64,000 nt of DNA from Ciborinia camelliae (taxonomy: Eukaryota > Ascomycota > Leotiomycetes > Helotiales > Sclerotiniaceae): contig JANPYM010000013.1 in NCBI GenBank assembly GCA_025890175.1, forward strand, positions 1,070,777-1,134,776, read 5' to 3'. Positions 44,034 through 59,390 of this stretch are shown piece after piece. How positions within the stretch are numbered: position 1 is the stretch's first letter; every line of letters starts with the position of its first letter. The notes beneath the pieces were generated by a model, which worked only from the letters and a program-made list of their open reading frames with translations, had not been told where the DNA came from and did no database searches. Made by a program: the position numbers and the translations under genes.

Positions 44034-44106
44034 GAGACTCGAGTGAGAATCTGATAAGTCTTGAATGTGAATCCGATAAGACTTGAATGTGAAGCCGATA
44101 AGACTC
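44034..44106. repeat. 24-bp tandem array
   Basis: Three degenerate copies of AAGACTTGAATGTGAATCCGAT with flanking partial GATGAATCTGATGAATCTGAT units. Confidence 0.65.
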
Positions 44107-46000
44107 CCCAGAGAATCTAATCAATCCTGATTTCTAAAGGGCAAAGAGAAAGTAAATTTTACCATGGATCAATTACACCGGCCTAATGCGGTAATTGGAA
44201 CTTCCCACTAACAACGAGGTCATTTCGAAGTACCTACCTAATTCGGAAGATGATATTATGCAGGTGAGCGAGATTCGCACGTGAGTGTTTCAGAGCCATT
44301 GATTACATTTTACATTGATCTTTTAAATAAACTTGATTTTGGTTCATTTGATTTTATATTAATAACAGACTTGGTATACCTACCTAACCTGGTAAGTGCC
44401 GAGGTAAGTGCCTCGGCTTTACGGTTGCTCGGTTCTACGGTTCGTAGTTTTCTTATCACATAATCATACAAATGCATAAACCAACCAATTAAAGCTATGT
44501 GGGATTGCCGCGTGGGTGGCCGGGGGGTTTAACTGTCTCATTTAGGTAAACATATGCGCCACTTTAGTACCAAAAAACTATATATTTACGGCAATATTAG
44601 TAAATCAATTAAACTACTACAAGGGTCTAACCCAGTATGAGATAAGTTTGTAGGTTTTGTAAGAATAGAATATCATGTGATTATATAATACTAATGAAGG
44701 GGACATTTGAAAGCATATAATAGTAGGTAGCAAAAGTTAAAAGTAGTAAAACATAGTCTTTTCTCTATATATGTGCTTGCTGTTAGTAGCAGAAGCATAT
44801 CAAGGTAAGAGGCTGGAGGTAGAGGTAGATAGATGATAATTCAGACGTTATGCTTTCGATATAAAATAATTAATAGTAAGGACCTTGTGTTAAGCAACTT
44901 TTTGACGGAGTACGTTGACCTAAGTACGTTGACCTATCTACGTCCCTACGTTGTTGGTATTTCGAAATTTGCACTGCCACAAAACAGGTTTTTCATCAAA
45001 CCGGTTCCATTGGAATCACTTGTTAGCCACACCTTGGAAGTTCCTTGGAAGTTGAAATTGCGTCAACGATCGCCTAGGTGATTGATTATTGGTGGACCGT
45101 ACAGCCACAAAATCGATGATGACGTTAGAACCACTCGCCACAATTATGACGACTTTATTGATTTACTCCGTAGATGGGGTAGGAAGGAGTTGGTTGTCCC
45201 CGGTATCCGTCAACGTGTTTAAGGTAGGTAATAGCACGTATGCACGTATGCACGTATGCTGCATACGTACTAGGTATGCATGTATGTCAATATGTAGCTG
45301 GAGGTAGGTGATAATTGATAGGTTTGTCATTTAGGAGAGCTAATCAATTTAGCTTGGCCCCTTACAGAAAACCTGTCTAACTGTCTAATAGACCAAGGCC
45401 CCGCCTAGTAGTATGTAGGTAATGGGAATCTGCGGGGTAATGGGAAATCAGGAACAAGTGCATATACTATATGATATGTGCTTATGCTTGCTTACTTGCT
45501 GCAAGTTGCAAGTTGCAAGTTGCATATTTTGATTCAATTATTCCTTGTTATGACATGATGGCAGTGCGGTCTTACACAATTCCCATTCCCATTCCCACCC
45601 CCTTCCCCTTTCCCCTTTCCCCTTTCCCTTTCCTCTTTCAAACCGGGATCTGAATTATTTCATTCGATTCACTGCATGTGAATAAACCCTTTCCCATTCT
45701 TGTTAAACATGATACGTTGACCGGTATGCTATGATATAACATGACGTCAGAAACAGGTTTTATTGCCTCTTCATACACCGTTGCTGCGGAATCCTGAAGT
45801 TGGCAAATGAAGCTGGAGGTCTCGAGTCTTTTATTATTTAAGGACTGCCTTCTACCTCCTAAACCCCCTCTCTCTCTTTCTTTCTTTCTTTCTTCCATCA
45901 TCAACAAGCAAACAAACAAACAACCAACCAACCCAAAAGCAAAACTTCAAATCAAATCATAACCTCCTACTTCAACTCTTCAACCAATACCACATTCAAA

Positions 46001-46984
46001 ATGACTAAAGACGGAGAATCCACCATGCAAAAGGTCAAGGATGTCCTCCACATCGGTATGTTTATCCTTTTCCCTCTTCCCCTCTTACCAAAAACTAACA
46101 ACAACCCCAGGTGGAAACAAAGACACCACAACTGGTACGACTCACACCGGTACAACCCACACTGGCCACGCTGAGGGTTCTCATGGACCTCACAGCTCCT
46201 CTGTTGCAAATGCTGCTGATCCAAGGGTCGACTCCGATCTTGATGGTAACCGCCTTCCCAACAAGACCTCGGCCGGCTACGGTACTCAGGATGCAGCCTA
46301 TGGAACCACTGGTGCACACACTGGCACCCACACTGGTACCCACATTCCAGGAACTACTCACAGTGGCACAACTCATACGGGAACAACCGGTACCCATATC
46401 CCAGGCACCACCCAGCATCAAGCTCATGGACACGCTGAAGGATCCCATGGACCTCATGGCTCCTCTGCATTGAACGCTGCCGACCCACGAGTCGATTCAG
46501 ACCTTGATGGCAACCGTCTTCCTAACATGACTTCTTCCGGTTATGGTACTAAAGACGCATACGGCTCTGGTGTTACCGGCTCAACCGGTACTCATCATCA
46601 CCAAGGCACCACCGCTGGCAATACTGTTGGCGGAACTGGCTTCGGCGGAGGAATCTCTCACAGCACCAATGCTGGCCCTCACAACTCCAACCTTGCTAAC
46701 GCTGCTGATCCAAGAGTCGACAGCGATTTGAGCAACACTGGCAACCGTCACGGAGCTTCCACTGGTCATTCTGCATTTGGAGTTTCTGGTTCCCACGCCA
46801 CACCTGGCTCTGGAACTGCCCAGAACACTGCAGGCCCCCATAACAGCGATTTGTTGAACAAGTAAGCTCTTTCCCCTCTCATGCTCTTCAATATATACTA
46901 ACAACTTTTCACAGGGCTGACCCCAGAGTCGATGCTGACCTTGATGGTTCCAAGACTTTTGGAGGAAACAAGACCTACCAATAA
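46001..46984 (+). CDS. Hydrophilic Gly/Thr/His-rich protein with ADPRVDSDLDG repeats
   Basis: Three exons (46001-46055, 46111-46861, 46915-46984; introns 55 and 53 bp) give 291 residues. There is no signal peptide or membrane segment. The core word NAADPRVDSDLDGNRLPN occurs twice intact, as NAADPRVDSDLSNTGNR a third time, and as KADPRVDADLDGSK at the C-terminus, the last rebuilt exactly by splicing. Each is preceded by HAEGSHGPH or AGPHNS. Between them are Gly-Thr-His runs (THTGTTHTG, GTHIPGTT). The composition (no large hydrophobics, highly hydrophilic) is that of a hydrophilin/LEA-like stress protein; similar fungal proteins are often labelled cell-surface protein without evidence. Function is uncertain. 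Confidence 0.8.
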
Positions 46985-48229
46985 ACCACATGTACAATAA
47001 TACCCTTACTTAACGCGGCATGAATTCGTGATACCCGAGGATTGGGCATACCCGCGTAACTGGGGGGTTTTCTATCTTCACTCGATTGTCGTTTGGGCTA
47101 GGGCTTTTTGATTTGCATATGCTGGACGGATGGATGGGTGGGATGAAGGGGTTCTTAACGATATGCATGGATTAGGTTATGACTTACGAAATGATAACAA
47201 TCACTTCTTAAATATTATTTGATCTTCTCGTGTGATTGTGAGAACTTAGTGAATGTACTTCCTCTTTCCATAGCACGATACGCGATTCCAAGAGAAGAGC
47301 ATGGGAGATAAAGAATCCGATTGTAATAACAGGTATATCATGGGTGCGTAAGAATCCTTCATGCACGCCTTGGCTTGGTGGTGCATTGTGCGGAGAGGAG
47401 CTTGAAGCGGTTTATTGGGGAAGTCCCTGAAGCAACCAAATATGTACAGTACTTTAAATTGAATTTGACATATACGAAAATAGCGAGAGTTCCAAGGTTG
47501 TACTTGATGCTTAATGGGTGCATCCGCCTATCGAATTAAGGAAACCCAATAAGTATAAAGATGGCGACAGTTATAACTTATAAGATACCTGGTGCTCAAT
47601 GAGCATATTGCCTAGGTAGGTAGTTATTACTTAGTTGACTTTACTGTGGCTTAGGTCAACATAGACACTTTCCTTTCTTAGGTTGGAAGAAACGTGGGAA
47701 GCTACGTTGGCTAGAATGCTCCTAGATGCTTAGATGAGATTGATGAAAGGTTCAAACACCATCTGATCTCAATGATAGAGGTAAATTCAAACTCGGATAT
47801 TGAACAGGGCTTTAAAAGTATCTAGGCATTTAAAATCCCATATCATCACCTGGGCATTATTGAACTATATTAAAAAGTGGAATGGGGTCTATGGGTATCT
47901 AAACCTGACAGATAATTTGTTTTGTCTGAATTCATATTCGAGCAATTGATACTATTCAGAAGAGAAGAATGCCACCTGCAACATTTGATGCTGTAATATG
48001 AGGACCTCTTAAGGAAAGAACCAGCCACCCGCTTGCGACATTCGAGGAAGGGACATAACGATAAGAAGCGAAGCAAGTATCTAAATGTTGCAGACATACC
48101 TAGTAACTTATGTAGGTTAGGTGGTAGTATTACATTACATTGCATTCTTCAATATTATTTTCATTTTTCATATTCTTAAGAGTAAGTGACTGAAGTCCAC
48201 CCTCAATCCTGAAAGGGTACCTAGAAGGT
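46985..48229. other. 1.2-kb spacer, no gene supported
   Basis: 3' flank of the repeat protein and upstream region of the next gene; CCTAGGTAGGTAG at 47611 and CGCTGCTGCTGCTGACC begins the following coding exon. Nothing else recognised. Confidence 0.4.
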
Positions 48230-49524
48230 ATGGAACATTGCGCTGCTGCTGCTGACCATGATAGTATAATTACAACAATTGACTACACAGAAGAGATGGA
48301 GCCTCTCACAAATAGGTACGTATATTGTTTCTGGGACACACTTCTCTCTCGGACTCCATAACGCCTGTTATTTTACAGATTCTAAGTTTTACACGCAGGT
48401 TCTCAGTCCTTGAGATTGAAGATGTTGACCAAGAAATCGAAGATGAGCTAGTCCCACAACATGAATCGCCAGTCGCGATGCCGCACAAACGCACTTCTAA
48501 ATCTTACAATCGTCATCGCAACAGTCACAAAAAATTTGTTATTAAGAAGCCACCATTCTTGAGAATACCTCTCGAGTTACGATGGATGGTTTTAGATCAG
48601 CTTGTGGCTTTGAATACAGAGATAGAGATCAGTCCATCCACCATCGATTCTTTCCACGCTCTCCGCCTCACCACGAAAGGCCTTCGCGAAGAAGTCAAAG
48701 AATGGGCAAAAAAGAGACCTGATATCGTCAACGATTTCCCGTATGGCTATTACATCCCATCAGAAACCACATTCATTCTGAAGATTGATCATCGCTGGAA
48801 AAAAAGATTCGCCAATAAGACAGTTTCGGGATCTCATGTAACATTCAAACGATCCAAAACACAACCCCGAATGACAGTGGGAACGAGAGCTATCACACAT
48901 ATAACGAGAGAGAAGGCTTGGCATGGCTTCTGTAGTACGCTGAAACCGGAAAATGTAGCAAGAATGCATCTCAAATTCGAAATCTCGTTATCAGATGAGT
49001 TTTCGCCAAGGCACTTGACTCGTATGTCCCAAGAGGAGCTGTGTGTGGCATTGTCGGCCGCGACGTACTATCATGGGGGACCTTGGGCTTCCATGCGTCT
49101 TTTTGTTCATGGAACACTCGATCAGCTTTCTATTATAAATGATCCAAGCATGTTTTTACAAGTCAGGGATTTGCTTCACGTAACACAAAAGACGCACTTC
49201 GATGAGGAAACATGGGAACAGTTTCGCGATTCAAATTGGCCAGACGATGACTACGACGCTCTGGAATATCCCATTGAGGTGTCTTATTGGGAAGACGAAC
49301 ACTACAAGATATCCAAGTGGGACAAAACCAATGCGGAAATTTACGAGTATGGTGGTAAGGTAATGGAGTTTAAAATTAAATCGGCGGAGGATATGCGTCG
49401 TGGACCAGTACCAGAACCATTTCCACAACAAAAATCCACAGCCCCTGCTGATGATGATTTTTTGGAGTCTGAGAATGAGCTTTTTGACTCGACACTGGAT
49501 TTTCTTCCTGGGGGGTGTTTGTAA
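48230..49524 (+). CDS. Hypothetical protein with F-box-like N-terminal segment
   Basis: Two exons (48230-48315, 48399-49524; 83-bp intron) give 403 residues starting MEHCAAAADHDSIITT. Splicing joins TNR|FSVLEIEDVDQEIED. A 399-residue frame also opens inside the intron at 48325; the spliced model is preferred because donor GTACGT, acceptor ACGCAG and phase agree. After a basic stretch (HKRTSKSYNRHRNSHKKF), PFLRIPLELRWMVLDQLVAL resembles the first helix of an F-box as found in many fungal hypothetical proteins. The rest (RLFVHGTLDQLSIINDPSMF, NWPDDDYDALEYPIEVSYWE) matches nothing I know. The C-terminus is acidic. Function unknown. Confidence 0.7.
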
Positions 49525-52500
49525 AAAAGCCCACCGCACATGCTCCCAAGGACTGACAGCATGATGGTCTTGAAGTATAACACCGACTGAGACAATGAGG
49601 TCTGGAACCTTACTCAGAAATTGGAGTAGCGTCGGGTATTCTTACCCCAGCATTAGAAGGCATTAGAAATGAAACATGGGATTCCAAATTTGAGATCACT
49701 ATGTGTGATCTTTATTGAGAAAGATTTGTGAGCAAAGAGAGAACCACACGATATGTCAAATAAATCGCATAACAAACGCGAAACATGCCTACCTAGTAGG
49801 TAACTCGTCTCATTTATCTATCTCTTACTTGAGATTCGACATTCAAATGTTCTCAAGAATAGATGCCTTATGACACTCTTCAATGATCCCCGCCCACTAT
49901 TGTTGACGGCTAAAGTATCCTTCCCACGAGAAGCTTATTAGAAAAGAAACATCACACTCGTGCTAAATGGAGCACTATATGGCTCAGACTAAGTCAACTA
50001 GATTTACCTTTCCAGGCTTTCCTTAATGTGCCAAGAGCAGTTTGGGTTGACTTCCCCGGACATTAAAATATCCGCCGCAGCTTTTAGATGATCCCCTTGA
50101 CCTTATCCCTCGACTTTCTGTTCTGTTTTGACGATGTTGGGATGTATAAATATGCTTTTGATCCTCTTGGAAATATTGATATTCCAAAGTTCTAAAGATG
50201 TTCTCGAGTTCAGACCGAGATGAAGAATTGGGGGCGAAGGAAGTTCGACGGTGCAGGTACAAGTGATCATGGGAAGCAACCGAAGGGGTCCTTGAGTCTG
50301 ATGGCGGAGAACTTGGCTCCAACTTGACTTGTGTATCAAGGAGTCTTATTTACTTACCATGCTCGATGCATGCATGCCGGTCTCAACCGATAGGTTTTCA
50401 ATAGGTACCTATGTATGAACGTTGGAATATTTAGTAGCATCATCTATTGGCTTCCCTTCCGATTTAGAGAAGTACTGCCGTTCCTTTCTCGACTTGGTCA
50501 TTTTTCACAATATTTTCGATTGGATTTCTCGCTCGTCTCTTCGTATACCAATCAATCTTCTGCATGGGCGAAAATATTCGGCGATACGAGTCAACGGAGT
50601 TATGTATAATAAATACCTCTCTTTGATTCGTAATTTGCTAGTTGGGCCATTTGCTGGCTTATTACACTTACATCATCATTCATCCTCTCAACTTGAATAT
50701 TGTTAATGTTTCCTCCTCTCCCCATTCCCCGCACTCCCCACACTCCCCGTATCCACTTCCCCTCACCCCAGCTCAGATCATCCATCCATTCATAGGTATT
50801 ATAAGTTACATATATCCGTAGGTATTGACTCCCAGCATTCTATTCCATTCCATTCCCACCCTCTTCAACATCAGTAGCAACAACATGAAACCCAGTATTT
50901 TAAGATCATTCCAGAGCAGGGCAGCATCATTGATTAATACAATTACAATGTAACTTAATGCAAAGAGCTAGCTACGGATGGATGGATGTAGATAGATAGG
51001 TAGAAGAAAAAATGAAAAAAAAAAAAATTGGTATGTCAGAAGCTCGAAACTTCTCAGAGTTATGGAGTATTTGAAACCCTGAGAAACTGTTTCTGCGCTT
51101 CTATTTTATTCTGATTTTTGTTTGTTTTCTCTCCACCAACCAATCCGCCCGCCAGCCTGCCTGCCCTATCCCACACCGTTGCCATCCCCACTCTGCCTGC
51201 TTCCATCCACCAACCACATCCATCGACCACCAACCATATCTATGAAAATCCATCTATGTATAAGCTATCTAATAAATTAATCAATTCCATTCATGTCAAG
51301 CATACAAAATCTACGCGTCTCACATTGTGGCAGCATACCGCGGGGTATTATTTTTAGGTGCCACGGCCAAGGACGGGGCTTCTCAGAAGGTAGAAAGTCG
51401 AGTTGCACTCTTTACCACTGTACCAACCTGCCCAAACGTTGCGCATCTATTAACGAATATATAGAACGAGGCAGGCCGCCTCGCCACGCGCGCCGACAAT
51501 GTGGGCGCCGACGGGGCGCGAGATTCGAGGGGACCCACTTATCAAGAGATGCAAACTTTCATGACATTGGTGAGCTGCTGGGAGCTCCACTGTGGCGTTT
51601 CTTTACTCTTATCTCATCTCGTCTCGTCTCGTCTCGTCTCATCCCATCTCGTCTTCTAGCAAGAAATGGAGGCCGGGAGTGGAAATTGCAGGGGCTGGAA
51701 GAGAAATACCTATGAGGAGACGACTGTAGGTAGGTACCCCCATAAATCCCATTCTCTTCCCATCAACAAACCGCCAATATGTATCGAAAAGGAAGAGTGC
51801 CCCCCAAAAACCTGTCGGGAAAACTCCTTTGAAGATGATTTTTTTCATGTGCAACTTGGTGCGAAGACACTGACTAGGGTGATCTTATTTATGATGGATC
51901 TTCCATCTTATGTAAGAAATGAAAAAGAAAATGCTAAGGAATAATGCCGATGATATTGATGGTGATGGCACGGGATGAGTTTAAGCTGGCGGTGGTGCCG
52001 TTGCGGTACTGGTGATAATGCATTAGGAGGAAGTAACGGAATGCCAATGAAAACCATCATAATTTCATAATTTCAAAAGAAGATAGAGACAACAAAAGAG
52101 ACCCCAACACCCCCTGAAAACCCAGATAACTGACGAGAGAAACCTTCTAGTATTACTCCTTTCATCGACCACACATCTCACACTTCACCTGAATCGTAAA
52201 GAAATTGCACATTCATTGATGACTTGAACACCAACTGATTACCTAGGCAATGATGTTTATAATTTCATCACTAGTTTTCCTTCCAAACTATGCACACTAT
52301 TCACCACCTCTCCCCTAAGCAACCTGCCACCGCTTTCCACACCCTCAATCCATCCCGGTCCCTTTTAACTTTATTCTCGCCAGAGTGCTCCTATGTACAA
52401 CTCATTCATCCATACAACTTTCTCATTTACTTCACCTGGCATAGACATGATGTCAAAATTTCCCATTTCCTTCGTCAACATTTTTATCTTCGGGCGCAAA

Positions 52501-52558
52501 GGCACACGGAATTCAAACTACCTGTATGCATTTACTCAAATGGCTTGGGCTTCTGCAT
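49525..52558. other. 3-kb spacer, no gene supported
   Basis: Frames of 60-140 codons exist but lack ATG starts, splice continuity or motifs. Seen: A12 tract at 51018-51029, GATGGATGGATG (50980), CTCGTCTCGTCTCGTCTC repeats (51617-51650), and pyrimidine-rich CCCCACACTCCCC (50735-50755). Unannotated non-coding transcripts cannot be excluded. Confidence 0.45.
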
Positions 52559-56460
<3,902 letters not shown>

Positions 56461-56672
56461 TTGGAAACATCCCTATATTACACTTAATTTCACTCTATAT
56501 CTTTAGCCTAATATAGCTATATACTAAAATATATTTAATATATATATTTTGTATTAATTAATAAAGTTTTTCAAAAGCTTTCGATTAGTATAATTTATAT
56601 TATAATCAAAACTAACGTTCAAATTCTGTATTAAATTGAAATGATTATATAGATTATAAAATCGTATACTAT

Positions 56673-56825
56673 AAATATAGACTTATATAAGTATACGATT
56701 TTATAAAAACATACAATTTTATATAAGTATATAATCTTATATAAATATTCAATTTTATATAAACATTCGATTTTATATAAATATTTGATCTTATATAAAT
56801 ATTTTATCTTATATAAATATATACT
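56673..56825. repeat. 18-bp minisatellite array A
   Basis: About eight copies of TATATAA(A/G)(T/C)ATT(C/T)(A/G)ATTT-like 18-mers, many differing at C/T or A/G positions. Preceded (56610-56672) by a segment resembling the one before array B. Confidence 0.75.
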
Positions 56826-56886
56826 TCTTTAATACTACATTATTAATAATATTATTTTTTTAAATTTTATAATTAATATAGATTAT

Positions 56887-57640
56887 TAGCGTTTTATTTA
56901 AATTAAATAAAAAGTATATCAATTAAAAACTTTAATTATATTTTATAATTTAATATTAATTTTATATATTTTATAAATAATTTAAAAGTTTTATAATGAT
57001 TTTAATATATTAATATAATAAAAGTATAATTATAATTTTTAAAATATTATATCGTTAACGTTATAGTATTTTAAATCCCTAATATTTTTTAAAATATTAT
57101 ATTGCTAATATTATAATATTTTAAACCTTAAATTTTAGTATTTTATAGTTTTATAATTAATATAAATCGCTAACATTTTATTTGAATTTAATAGAAAATA
57201 TATTAATTGAAAGCTTTAATCATAATTTATAATTTAATATTAATTTTGTATATTTTATAATTAATTTAAAAATTTTATAATGATTTTAATATATTAATAT
57301 AATAAAAGTATAATTATAATTTTTAAAATATTATATTGTTAACATTGTAATATTTTAAATCTTTAATATTTTTTAAAATATTATATTGCTAATATTGTAA
57401 TATTTTAAACCTTAAACTTTAATATTTTATAGTTTTATAATTAATATAGATCGTTAATGTTTTATTTGAATTTAATAAAAAATATATTAATTAAAAATTT
57501 TAATCGTAATTTATAATTTGATATTAATTTTATATATCTTATAAATAATTTGAAGGTTTTATATTGATTTTAATATATTAGTATAAAATATTTAGTATAT
57601 ATATTTTTTAAAATATTATATTATTAATATTATAATATTT
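56887..57640. repeat. 284-bp tandem repeat, about 2.7 copies
   Basis: Unit starts (TAGCGTTTTATTT, TAACATTTTATTT, TAATGTTTTATTT) fall at 56887, 57171 and 57455, exactly 284 bases apart twice. The repeats share long segments such as TTTAATATATTAATATAATA. Most differences between copies are C/T or G/A transitions, as RIP would leave; the third copy diverges after about 57600. Confidence 0.85.
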
Positions 57641-58284
57641 TAAAAAAAATTTAATAATTTTAATTTAATATTATATATTGAATTTTAAAAAGCTACAAAT
57701 TATAATTTTAATATTTAAATATATTATATTATAAAAATAAAATTTTAAATATATTATAAAACTGATTTATAAATAATTAAAAATGAAAATAAATATAAAT
57801 TTTCAAAATATTAAAATAATTATATTTAATTAAAAATTCGAGATTTTAAAAAAATAAAAATATTATTCAAATTCTAAAATTCTAAATAATAATAAAAAAT
57901 TTACATATTTCTTTTAAAATTTTATTTCAAAAATATTTATATTTCATTTTATAATTTAAATATAATTATTATATTTTAAAATATATAAAATCAAAATATA
58001 TAATAACTTTTTAATTATTTAATTAAATCAAAGTTTTTTTTAAATATATATAATTATTTAATTTTTATAAATATAAAAAAAATATTAATTTTTAAAAATA
58101 ATATATATTAATTTATATATTCAATTTTGAAATTTAAATTTATTTTTTAAAAAACTAATAATTTATTTAAGTTTTATTATTTTTATTTAAAATTTATATT
58201 ATTTAAATTTTAAAAATTAAAGTTAACGTTTTAATTTTATATTAGATTGAAATAATTATATAAATTATAAAATTGTATTAATAT

Positions 58285-58490
58285 ATATTTATATAAGTAT
58301 TTTATATAAATATACAAATTTATATAAATATATAAATTTATATAAATATATAAATTTATATAAATATACAAATTTATATAAATATATAAATTTATATAAA
58401 TATATAAATTTATATAAATATATAAATTTATATAAGTATATAGATTTATATAAATATATAGATTTATATAAATATATAAATTTATTATTA
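58285..58490. repeat. 18-bp minisatellite array B
   Basis: About eleven copies of TATATAAATATATAAATT (18 bp), preceded at 58215-58284 by AAAGTTAACGTTTTAATTTT and following sequence related to 56610-56672. Confidence 0.85.
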
Positions 58491-58663
58491 AATTATTTTA
58501 ATAATATAATTGATATATTAATGATAAGGTAATATATTATAAAAAGTATATAGATTAATTGTAAATTGATTTATAAGTTTATATGTTTGCGGAGTGTAGG
58601 TATATTGGTTGTATATAGTTGCATTCTTAATGAATTTGTTTTATAGATTTATTGGTATTGCAA

Positions 58664-58722
58664 TATTTATATAAGTATATAGATTTATATAAGTATACAG
58701 ATTTATATAAGTATATGTGATT
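58664..58722. repeat. 18-bp minisatellite array C
   Basis: Three copies of TATATAAGTATATAGATT, the same 18-bp family as arrays A and B. Confidence 0.75.
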
Positions 58723-58772
58723 AAAGTAAATTCTTTTTTTGTTATATATCTAATAAGTTTATTTTTTATATT

Positions 58773-58784
58773 TTAGGGTTAGGG
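58773..58784 (+). repeat. Interstitial telomere-like TTAGGGTTAGGG
   Basis: Two perfect TTAGGG hexamers plus TTA, followed by T-rich sequence. TTAGGG is the telomere repeat of filamentous ascomycetes. Only two copies, but they stand out because G is very rare around them. Confidence 0.6.
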
Positions 58785-59059
58785 TTATTTATTTCTTATT
58801 TTTTTTTATTTATTATTTATTTATTATTAATTTAATATTTAAAATTTTAAATTTAATATTAATTATTAATTTGATATATAAAATAAAAAGCAAATACGCT
58901 ATTTTATAAATATTTTAAAAAACTTTTAATAAATATAATTTTTATAATAATCGAAATTAATATAAAGATTTTATATTAAATTAAAATTATTTTATATAAA
59001 TTTAGTATAAAATATATATTTTGATTTTATTTTTATTTATTCGTTTTATTAATTATTAA

Positions 59060-59390
59060 TATTTTTAAATAATTATATTATTAATTATATTAAAATTTAA
59101 ACAAAATAATTATATTATTAATTATATTAAAATTTAAATAAAATAATTATATTACTAATTATATTAAACCAAATAATTATATTATTAATTATATTAAAAT
59201 TTAAATATAATAATTATATTATCAATTATATTAAACCAAATAATTATATTACCAATTACATTAAAATTTGAATAAAATAATTATATTACTAATTATATTA
59301 AAATTTAAATAAAATAATTATACTATTAATTATATTAAAATTTAAATAAAATAATTATATTGTTAATTATATTAAAATTTAAATTAAATA
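59060..59390. repeat. 37-bp tandem repeat array
   Basis: Eight or nine copies of a TAATTATATTATTAATTATA-type unit ending TTAAAATTTAAATAAAA; successive starts at 59107 and 59144 are 37 bases apart. Some copies are shortened by loss of the AAAATTTAAAT part. Confidence 0.8.

Larger units (their letters stand above)
42077..46000. other. 3.9-kb gene-free, repeat-rich spacer
   Basis: No gene supported on either strand. Notable content: AGACCAATATATTAGGTCTAATATGGTC inverted word (42471-42500), the GCTAGTAGG minisatellite, a 24-bp array at about 44034-44105, GCACGTATGCACGTATGC (45236-45260), GCAAGTTGCAAGTTGCAAGTTGC (45500), and CCTTTCCCCTTTCCCCTTTCCC (45603-45635). The last 120 bases are CT/AACC-rich and form a likely promoter/leader for the gene at 46001. 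Confidence 0.5.

Noticed and set aside
50023..50322. Minus-strand 99-residue Ser-rich frame
   Set aside because: No ATG at the start, no splice extension and no family resemblance.
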